From the NCBI GenBank assembly GCA_001579985.1, contig LRSR01009022.1, forward strand, positions 1 to 23,295: DNA of 23,295 bases, read 5' to 3'. Both the position numbers and the translations under genes were made by a program. Below, one piece after another: positions 1-8,058 of this stretch. This DNA comes from Hypsibius dujardini (lineage: Eukaryota; Tardigrada; Eutardigrada; Parachela; Hypsibiidae). A model generated the notes under the pieces. That model searched no databases, had not been told where the DNA came from, and saw only the letters and a program-made list of their open reading frames with translations. Within the stretch, counting starts at the first letter, position 1. Every line of letters starts with the position of its first letter.

Positions 1-190
1 CACATTATTATATAGTAAAGTTTTAACTATAGAAATGAAGGTAAATGGCACATACATCAGAATAGGGTTAATAGAGTGGACAGAGTTACGAACTAGTATG
101 ATACTCGTGAGTTAAAGAACTATCATGATTGGATATGGGGACTTGTTGGGCGTGTCCAACAACTGCAGCCCGCTCACGGTGTATTTCTCA

Positions 191-376
191 CTGATTTAAC
201 TACGTAACCGGTTAACGGCGGTTCAACCCGGTTTGAACCGCCTGGGTCAGTTCGGAACTTTAACCGAACCGCGTGGGTCGGTTTAGAGATTTAACCGGGA
301 AAAGCTAACCGGTTAAGCATCTGAACCGCGTAATAACCGAACCGAACCAAACCGCCTGCGTAATTGGCATCCCTAT
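191..376 (+). repeat. AACCG/CGGTT-rich palindromic repeat, copy 1
   Basis: This is a 186-bp block dense in AACCG and CGGTT words. A near-perfect inverted core lies around 213-240, where GGCGGTTCAA on one side pairs with TTGAACCGCC on the other. A second copy in the same orientation lies at 22976-23148; both begin with CTGATTT-ACTACGT and end in GGCAT-CCTAT. The two copies differ at scattered sites and by a short indel. Short-motif-rich ends like these are common in non-autonomous hAT-type elements, but I find no clear target duplication, so the class is unsettled. Confidence 0.7.
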
Positions 377-1146
377 CAGATCCCCACCCCTCTGTGAGTT
401 TTAGCATTATCTGATACGATAGACCCGATTTCGGATTGTATTTTGAAGGGAAATTCAGTTTGCCCTATTTCAATCCTGGCTCACCCCTACTGCGTCTCGG
501 ATACAACCTGAAAAGATCCTAAACGAGCACTGGCATCTAACTGCATACCCGCGATGGAGAGAATCTTAGAGCGTGATGAAGTGTTGATTTTTGAATGTGA
601 AATTTAGCGGTGCTGCAAGGTGGCGGATTGGCGGCTGTTTTGATACCGATGACGGTCGGCGTTGCGGGACTCGTGGTAGCCATTCGGAAATTTAGGTATC
701 TACGAGAGATATATACAGACTATATGTGTGTATGGTTAACAGAATAGTGATAACAAATGGTGTTTACGTTCAGGTCTCACCGCGCTACGCCTTGGACGTC
801 ATCGCCGTATAATTTGAATTCGCTATGTCTCGTCTTACCCGGCTTCGAACCTTATGACGGCCGGTCGTTTTTCAATAGACTTCTATGTTATTAGGCTGCC
901 ATACTTACACCGTATAACCGTAACAAATAACGGCAGCAATGAGGCTTTTTCATCGTGATTTTGTATCCAATAGCAGAGGACAAACAAGCGAGGAATTAAA
1001 GTGTCAGTAAAATGTAAAGTGTAAAGTTTGAGAGGAGAACCGTCGGATGTGTGTCCGATATTCATTGCCGTAAAGTCAGGTAAGAAACAATCTCGCTGTC
1101 AGTGGATACGCCAATTGTACTTGTCGGAGGCAGAATCCACAAGCTA
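377..1146. other. Intergenic stretch, no gene seen
   Basis: Only short reading frames (up to about 60 codons) without protein-like composition or convincing splice sites. I see no repeat structure here apart from a short duplicated AAAGTGTAAAGT-type run near 1013-1030. Confidence 0.5.
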
Positions 1147-1598
1147 GCAGTACGAGGTAAAACTTTTAATTCGGCTAACGGGCAAAATCGCTTTTAATTC
1201 GGCTAAGGGGGGCGCAAGTGTCGCACTTCTCACTACAAGAATGAACGCACCTGCTGTCAACTGCAATATGTACCTGTGTGTGTCTGACAAGAGTGTGTAG
1301 ACTGTAAGGTGTGCTAGTATGCCTGAGCTGAACCTGCGAGTGGCGCCTCTACAGCCTCAATTCCGTCTCTTTTACAGCAAATTTTTTTCCTACTCTTTCA
1401 AACCAATTATCTAAGCTCTACAAAGGTATTCCTGCCCCTCTCTCAACTTCCTCTTTTAGGCAAAATTTTGTTTGACTTTATCAAAGTTTCAACGTCTATA
1501 TCCAAGTCACTGACACTGAAGGAGCTTGGAACGCAAAAAGCTAGCCGAATTAAAAGCGATTTTGCCCGTTAGCCGAATTAAGTTTTACCTCGTACTGC
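1147..1598. mobile_element. TA-flanked MITE, 452 bp
   Basis: The ends form an inverted repeat of about 57-59 bp that starts GCAGTACGAGGTAAAACTT and is nearly identical between arms (left 1147-1205, right 1541-1598); the right arm lacks two T residues. A TA dinucleotide flanks each end (1145-1146 and 1599-1600), which fits the TA target-site duplication of Tc1/mariner-type elements. Within the arms, AATTCGGCTAA occurs twice. The interior has no transposase, so this is a non-autonomous element moved by another copy's enzyme. Confidence 0.8.
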
Positions 1599-1834
1599 TA
1601 TTGTACATGTATGTATATGAAAATCCAGTACAGACAATGTTATTTAGTAGCAGATTTTCACGTACACCAGTTCAACATGATTGATTTAGGTACCATAGAA
1701 ATAATGTTGATTTTGTCGATTGCAATTTTATCCTAAGGAATGTTTTATGACCTAGCCGTTAACTGCGCGAGCGAGACAGCGCACAATGCATACATAGACA
1801 ACGCGCTACTTTCTCTAGGTGTGTACTCGTCTGG

Positions 1835-2207
1835 CGAGAAAACATAGGTGGGGTGTTGCCTAGTTTAGACTTCTCGTCTCTTTGCAAGGCAAACTAATCA
1901 GGTCTACTACGTCTTAAGCGTGAAAACGTGTCCCCGTTTCTGGACAGTGGCCGGTAACATCGATTTGAGTTTTCTCTGTACGAAATTTTGCAACTAAACC
2001 GGTCACCGCTGCAACTGATGCATTTTTCCTATTTCTTATTCAGTGGCTCTATAAAATATCGTACAGAGAAAACTCAAATCGATGTTACCGGCCACTGTCC
2101 AAAAATGGGGACGAGTTTTCTTGCTTAAGACGTAGTAAACCTGATTAGTTTGCCTTGCAAAGAGACGAGAAGTCTTAACTAGACAACATCACACCTATGT
2201 TTCCTCG
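1835..2207. mobile_element. Foldback / long-hairpin element, 373 bp
   Basis: Two inverted arms of about 155 bp (1835-1989 and 2053-2207) match at most positions around a loop of about 63 bp. The arms share long identical stretches, for example GGCCGGTAACATCGATTTGA and CTTTGCAAGGCAAACTAATC. Differences are mainly substitutions with a few 1-2 bp indels, so the copy is moderately old. There is no coding sequence and I could not define a target duplication. It is best read as a MITE that could form one long hairpin. Confidence 0.75.
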
Positions 2208-2800
2208 TGGGGATATGTAGCATGTATCACGTTGTATGTATATATAGCCCTTTTAATTTTGATCAAACAAGCGTTCCCCCTTCCCCTTAATAATAACAGT
2301 TAAGGGAAGCAGTGCCCCGTCACTTGATCAATAACGCACTAGAAAAATACGGGCAATTATTCTTTACGCCTTACGCGCACGTCATCTATCTTATTATAAG
2401 GCAGAAGCGCGTCTGGATTACCAAGGGGTGGCAGCCCAAGCAACTCCCCCTGGGGAGCGCTAATGAGCCGATGGGCGTCTGGACCCCTGGAACTGCCATT
2501 CAATCGGAAACGTTACAAAAATTAAGCCTGGGGTTAAAAGTAAATATCAAAAACTAAACACAATAAACATGAAATAGAATGTACGGGGTTCGGAAATGCT
2601 TTTGAGACAAATTTTGCCACGCCCACAATCGCAGAGTGTACACAGTTAAGAAAAAACCTAAATTTCAGTTTCTTTTTACGTCTATGGGCTACAAAATAAG
2701 TGTTCATTGGTTGGTCCTAAAACTAGTCGGGGCTTTGCTGTGTAATATTTTGTGGAGTCCGGTGGAAATTACCCGGGGCCCAGCGTAGTACGGAATGTTA
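2208..2800. other. Intergenic stretch, no supported gene
   Basis: One 81-codon plus-strand frame (2312-2557) begins at a non-ATG codon and lacks motifs or splice context. I do not annotate it. Nothing else is recognised. Confidence 0.4.
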
Positions 2801-3076
2801 TTATTTATTCGCGCGAAACTCCAACAAACCGCTCTTGCGCGCCATGCTTCTTTGTATACAAAATGTGAAACATTTATTTTTAAGGCCTGATATTTGGCTA
2901 CCTTGAGCCACAAACTTAACTCGATCCCATTGTTGGTTTTTTATGAAGGCTCCACTCTTGATGACTCCTTTCACACGTTTTAATTTCAATCTAATTAAAT
3001 TCGAGTGACAGACTAACACCTTAGGAGCAGACTGATACCAAACTGATTGCGCGCATGCAGCACACAGAGAAGTCAT
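2801..3076 (-). CDS. Doubtful small ORF, 91 residues
   Basis: An ATG-started frame reads MTSLCAACAQSVWYQ at its start and is rich in basic residues and cysteine. Its last sense codons, AAT AAA, run into TAA TAA, so a polyadenylation-like AATAAA overlaps the stop. It lies downstream of the secreted-protein gene on the same strand, beyond that gene's own AATAAA. I recognise no family and see no intron. It could be a small single-exon gene or a chance frame; I favour chance. Confidence 0.18.
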   Translation of the reverse strand: MTSLCAACAQSVWYQSAPKVLVCHSNLIRLKLKRVKGVIKSGAFIKNQQWDRVKFVAQGSQISGLKNKCFTFCIQRSMARKSGLLEFRANK

Positions 3077-3333
3077 GTACCGCAAAGCGAAGAGCAATTT
3101 TCAAAAATCCATTTAATGACAAAATTTTGTCAAATTTCTTTCAGGTTATTGTGCACTGTATCCCTCGTAAAGGCGAATTAGATTGAACTGCTGTCTTTTG
3201 TGCCGTTTTGTGTCTTTTGTTACCGTTTACTAAGAGGATGTTAAGAAATTTCTACACGTAACGAGTAAGCTGTCGGAAGGCGGAAGAATGTGTCCCACGC
3301 AGCGTACTTTTCCCTACATTTTTTCGCTATATT

Positions 3334-3339
3334 TTTATT
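3334..3339 (-). terminator. Polyadenylation signal of the secreted-protein gene
   Basis: AATAAA on the minus strand, about 100 nt beyond the stop codon at 3436. It is the first such hexamer downstream on that strand and gives a short 3' UTR. Confidence 0.55.
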
Positions 3340-3435
3340 CATTTGCAAACCGTCCGTCTCGAAAGAGGAAATTCTCTGTCATCCAAACTCCGGAGTGACT
3401 GCTACAAACGTGGACGCAATAAAGAACCGATTGGC

Positions 3436-4632
3436 TTAGTTCATCGCTTCATAGAGGATTGTGCCTTTGAAACCTGTCCCAGAAAAAAACGGTAGAACAG
3501 TTATAACAAAATCTTTTGTTATCATATCAATATCGTTTGTGTATACTGTTTTCTGATGTGAGGCGCCACGCGCGCGTACCTGTTTCGGCGGACCCTGAAT
3601 ACTCGCCGCCCCATGGTGCTCCACCCGAACACGGTCCCATGAAACTCGGATGACAGTTTACGATGCCCGCACAGTTGAAGTTTTTATCCCCCGAGAACTC
3701 ACAGGTTGCTGAGATATTTATGCTGGTGAGGGAAGATTGTCTTGCATAACGAATAATGCCTTCAAAAGAGCGCAAAATAGGTGACCTTCAAAGCGTTACT
3801 AGATGTTTCATTTGATGTGCAAAAACTAAACTGAAGCCACTTCTTCAGCAACTGCTTTGTTAGACTCTCTGTCAAGTTTTACTTGATACGAACTGATTTG
3901 ACTTTTTCTCATAATTTCATTATCAATTAAAACTTTGAGTTTATTATTTTTTCAAATACTAGAAAAATTGAAGCAGAAACTGGTACTAAAACTAAAAGTT
4001 TCGACCTAGTTTTTGCTCAGTTTGTTTAGCTGATCCCTATATTTTTTACGGTATAAGTTTATAAGCTGATTGCAGTTACCGTACCGTCTTTCGTGGACCA
4101 GGTCTTGCCAAGGGTCGGGATATTCTCCGTCGAGCACATCACCCAGTCGATGTACGACAACAATGGGTCTTCCTTGAACGCTACTCTCGCCGAGGAACAG
4201 CCTGTGTTACATTTGTAACTGAAGTCATTGTAGAATTTGCAGTAGACTTTTTTCGTCGGCCTGGACATAGGTGATGTGGTGGTCGGTGGCGCAATGTTTA
4301 AGGACGGAGCAAAATTTTGCTTCAATCCGCTCGCAAATGTCAGTCCCGTTATAGGGGGATCTCTGCCGTTCCCATTCCCATTCCCATTCCCATTCCCGTT
4401 CCCATTCCCATTCCCATTCCCGTTCCCGTTCCCATTGTTCCCCGTGATCTTGTCCATAGAGTAAAAACCCGGAACACCGTTTAGTGTACCATAGTAAAAC
4501 TCTGAAGATTGAAAGGGGTTAGCATTGAACTGGACTCAGCAGCTTCTTCGGCCTTACTAAAAAATGCAAATACTTACGCGCACTGGAGCAGCCTAAAATA
4601 GCCACAAAAATCACAGAGGTATATGTTATCAT
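3436..4632 (-). CDS. Secreted Gly-Asn-repeat, cysteine-rich protein (4 exons, 212 aa)
   Basis: Exons on the minus strand are 4632-4578, 4501-4085, 3708-3580 and 3473-3436. All junctions are GT-AG, all introns are phase 1, and the 639-nt sum is exactly in frame to TAA. Exon 1 encodes an 18-residue signal peptide, MITYTSVIFVAILGCSSA, and the exon join creates QFYYGTLNG as the likely mature N-terminus. There follows a run of Gly-Asn dipeptides (plus-strand positions about 4369-4437), then a Pro/Thr-rich linker (APPTTTSPMSRPTKK), then a C-terminal domain of about 100 residues with eight cysteines: CKFY, YKCNTGC, VMCSTE, TCEF, FNCAG, VNCHPS, GPCSGG. Eight cysteines allow four disulfides. I recognise no family. 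By architecture it should be an extracellular, matrix-, cuticle- or defence-type protein, but that is inference. The exon model is strong because the signal peptide, phases and stop agree. Confidence 0.78.
4369..4437 (-). repeat. In-frame hexamer array coding Gly-Asn
   Basis: On the plus strand the units are CCCATT and CCCGTT. On the coding strand these read GGGAAT or GGGAAC, so each 6-bp unit adds one Gly-Asn pair without shifting the frame. About a dozen units are present in the mature secreted protein. Only the third position of the Asn codon varies between units, which fits expansion by slippage combined with selection to keep the dipeptide. Confidence 0.85.
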
Positions 4633-4721
4633 GATTATCCTGTCCGTCAATGACAATTTTCTTTGCAGTAAATGTGTTAAAATGGGGACAACGAATTTTG
4701 CCACTAGAATAGCAGCTTTTT

Positions 4722-4729
4722 CCTATATA
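4722..4729 (-). promoter_or_regulatory. TATA-like box of the secreted-protein gene
   Basis: TATATAGG on the minus strand about 90 nt upstream of the ATG at 4632. If used, transcription would start near 4700 with a 5' UTR of about 70 nt. A-rich sequence precedes it. Supported only by motif and position. Confidence 0.35.
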
Positions 4730-5489
4730 TTTTTTGTTTGAAATTCGGTATTTCACAGCTTGAAACCGCTTCACGGACTTTAAAAAACTGCAAGGTTCGT
4801 ATTCGCCCACGGTCAGGTAAAACGTTAAATATGCTACAAGCACTTGAGGCCGAACTTTTTCAAGACAACCCACTCGAAAGGGGCTGACTGGCTTCTTTCG
4901 GGTCTGAAGTTTCGCAGCATGGGAAGTTTCGATATCCACTAACCACCGTCCTACGTATGCAAATGCAGTTTTGGGTGGAGTGCCGATGAGGAACATACAC
5001 CCTTCAAAGTCATTCTGGAGTGCGGTACTAGTACACATCCGTGTGGGGTATGCAACATGGACTTGCACTTGTACCTAGCTGAAAATTACGGTGGGGCATT
5101 CATGCAAATCCGTATTCGAACGCGTAGTTGAAAGTCGTTTCTACGATCGGAAAAAAGTTCTGATGGTCAGACTTGATGAGTCCGTAGGAAAAAAGTTGCA
5201 GCTTGCCACCCGTTATTTTTTTCCAAAGGCGAGCATTCGCAAAAACACCATTAAATTACCGTTATGACTTAATCGTTTTAGTTTTGAATCATGAAGCCCA
5301 TAATTGGCTTTGACGCGAGCTTGCATACGACACTAATGACGCAAACAGATTAGCAGTCTTTCAGTTACTCAGTTCGGCTGTATTCAAAGCTCTTTGCTTT
5401 GACACACATTTGATTGTACGAGAGCTCTGAAATAAGTAATGTCACCTAATTATTTAAAAATAACGGAGCATCGGAATTTAATTTTTACT
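4730..5489. other. Upstream region of the secreted-protein gene, no supported gene
   Basis: A minus-strand frame of up to 164 codons (4574-5068) crosses the TATA-like box and the first coding exon of the secreted gene in another frame. It starts at a non-ATG codon and has no recognisable domain. I treat it as chance, although a 5' exon of an unknown gene cannot be excluded. 5070-5489 shows nothing. Confidence 0.4.
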
Positions 5490-6480
5490 TCACCGTTCTT
5501 CTAAGTAATCACCCTCGAATTCGATGCACCTTCGAAAAATCCAACTACAGAAGACGTCCAGAAGACCATTTTTAGAGAGCTCGCGGATGCGGCCCTGCAT
5601 TGCGCTGTCAAGCTCTTCTGTTTGAGATCTCCGCCCTCGAAGAGTCTTTCTATGTTTGGAGAACAAAAAAAAATTGAAGGGCGACAGATCAGGAGAGTAG
5701 ACCGAGTGAGGTAAAATCCTCAATTTTTCTTCGGCCAAAAAAGCGGTGGTCAAGTCGGACTTGTGACTTGATGCATTGTCGGGGTGCAGCTTGACACCTC
5801 GTAGACCAATCTTTCCCTTCCTCTTCCTCAGCTTCGCCACGAGTGTCTGCAGCCAGTTTTTTACGTAGAACGTAAAATCGATGGTGCGTTGTTCCTCTGT
5901 CGGAATCAGCCTCAAACAGAAAAAAATGCCGAAGTAATCAAAAAATGATGTACATGGGCTTCTTCGTGCTTTTTTGGCGGCTCACTTTGGTTGGGCGAAG
6001 CTTTCCTTTTTTTCATCCATTGCATTGACTGCCGTCCTGTCAAAAGAACATTATTAAAAGCCAACATCCGATCCCCAGTAAAGATCTCTTTGAGACGCTT
6101 TTCATCCTCTTCGCCATACCTACTGACCAAATCTTAGACGAATTCCAAACAACAGCGGTTTTGGCTCTCGGTGAGGAAGTGCAAACCCCAATCGAAAGAC
6201 ACTCTTTTACTCCCAGCTTCTGCTTGAAAATGAGATGGCACTGCGGGGGATTGATGGCAAACTGATCCTCTAACTGGGCATATGAAGAATGACGATGAAG
6301 ATTAAAGAGTCCTGAATTCGACCACGGTAGAGAGTATTTCAGTAGTACTCACAGAAGAGCGTCTTTCATTCCGATGCAAATATTTCAGAACGTTTTTTCT
6401 TCTCGGTGAACCTGAAACCAGCACTGGATGGTCTTTTTAGATGGCACAGCTTCTCTACCAGAAGTTCTTATTAGGCGACC
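5490..6480 (-). pseudogene. Decayed mariner-type transposase
   Basis: The best-preserved part (5915-5490) carries the C-terminal half of a mariner transposase. It has the block HPDNASSHKSDLTTAFL, then ILPHSVYSPDLSPFNFFLF, then an ending of the CIEFEGDYLEER type. In active mariners the third catalytic Asp lies 34 residues after the second; here that site reads SPFN, so it is Asn. A second frame (6130-5912) holds the first-Asp block as FTGDRMLAFNN. Further upstream (about 6480-6190), FKQKLGVKECLS and SKKTIQCWFQ resemble the N-terminal helix-turn-helix side. The frame is broken at several points, so no working enzyme is made. I could not find terminal inverted repeats. Confidence 0.75.
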
Positions 6481-7895
6481 AATGCATTTCTGGGGTGAGA
6501 AACCGTTTTTAAGTTATGAAAGATGGCTGCTCGCAGAGCCAAAAAGTCTCGAGCCATGTTGTGTGTGACCAATGAAGTGAGCGGAGTGCAGTGCCCTGCG
6601 TCCAAAATTTTCTCTCGCTTCGCCTGTCCTGCCGTGGCCTAGCCTTTCTAGAAGTAGGTCATCATTCGTCCCTCTATTTAATACAAAACGACTGGCTATA
6701 TAGTCCTCCAATGAGGTTTTTGGGCGATCAACTATTGAGTGATTGCACTGTTTTCATAAGGCCCTTCCCTTTCCTCTACATTCTCTACCTTAGTGCATTA
6801 CTTGTAAAAAAACGTACAGTATTAGTACTTATACCTTTTACACCGCGTTAGGCAGTTCACAATATAGTTAGTCATTTCGATGGAATGGCAGTTGTTGTTA
6901 ATGGCCTATGCGACATAAAATTTTTATCGCCCTGATCAGGGTCAGGTAATTTTTCCTATGATTGTCCCAAATTCATTTTCAAGAGCCTGTGATATAGCAT
7001 TAAGAATGTGGTATACAATGACATTTTCGGATCCTGGTATTTCGCTTACTGTTGTGTGTGAAACCCTTCAAAGCCCATAAGTTCCCCCACTGCTTATGTA
7101 ACCTTTTCCAAATTAATGAAGGACCAAAGAACATTTGAATGTTAACTAACTGCAATTCGATGGGTAATAATGCATCTGAAAGAGCTCTAACTCAGCGGTG
7201 CGCAGCATTAACACCTCACTGCCCTTTCGAACCACGGGACCATCTTTAGCAGGACAAATTGAATGTTCGGGTCATATTTATCGATTCTTTTGTGACAAAC
7301 CTTTTCCTCGAACTGCCACAGTCTGAATTCGCAATAGCATACGAGACGATCATGGGGCATTGAAGCATGAAAGGTCACGAAGGTTGTGCATGTACTTACT
7401 TTTGCATAATGACTACCGCAAGTGCAGCTCGAAGCTGCGAAACTGTAACTCAACCGCAAGCATGATAAGTAAATATGTCTTATTAACGGCAGTCGTGCGA
7501 CACTCGCTTACAGCTAAAGCGGATCATATTATTCCTGACGTCACGCATATGCCATAACCTTTTGTCATACGGGCTCTCATTTAACTTATATATAGTGTGG
7601 TTTCTATGTAATATCCTTGGCGCGACACGTAGGGCCTGAGGACATACATTTAGTATTTGCACATCTTTCCAAGGATAGTCCAAAAAATTTCATATCTCCG
7701 TATATCCGTGAAGTTGTGAAGCCTCGGGCAAAATTAAGCTCATCACCATCCGGGTAGCTTTTCACGTGAACGCCTAGACATTTTGTCTTGGGAATTATGA
7801 AGCATTTAAAGCATTTAACATTCAAATCATGATGAAGCGGTTTATGCTATTACAGCAAATGTCTCGTGGCCTTTCGCGGTATCCTGTGTAGTCAT
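6481..7895. other. Intergenic stretch, no gene seen
   Basis: Short frames on both strands (60-86 codons) without motifs, splice signals or protein-like composition. I recognise no repeat. It separates the mariner relic from the receptor promoter. Confidence 0.5.
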
Positions 7896-7903
7896 TATAA
7901 ATA
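7896..7903 (+). promoter_or_regulatory. TATA-like box of the receptor gene
   Basis: TATAAATA lies about 160 nt upstream of the receptor ATG. A TTAGTT element near 7932, roughly 30 nt further on, could serve as an initiator. The 5' UTR would then be about 125 nt. Based on motif and spacing only. Confidence 0.35.
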
Positions 7904-8058
7904 CAATACTGAGTTCCTCGGAAATAGGATATTTAGTTCGACAGGCAAGTCGCATGGGGCGCACTCACGCTTTGGCAGTAGCTCAAACAGCGTACCGGTA
8001 TCTCAGCCTTATTTTCTTACTATAAATCTGCATACCCATTTGTAAACAATTGGACATT

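Noticed and set aside
2312-2557. 81-codon plus-strand frame
   Set aside because: No ATG start, no recognised motif and no splice or promoter context.
4276-4464. Plus-strand frame with a long Phe-Pro repeat
   Set aside because: It is the antisense reading of the Gly-Asn hexamer array; the minus strand has the signal peptide, phases and stop.
4574-5068. 164-codon minus-strand frame upstream of the secreted gene
   Set aside because: Non-ATG start, no domain, overlaps the first coding exon and TATA-like box in another frame. Kept only as a remark in the region entry.
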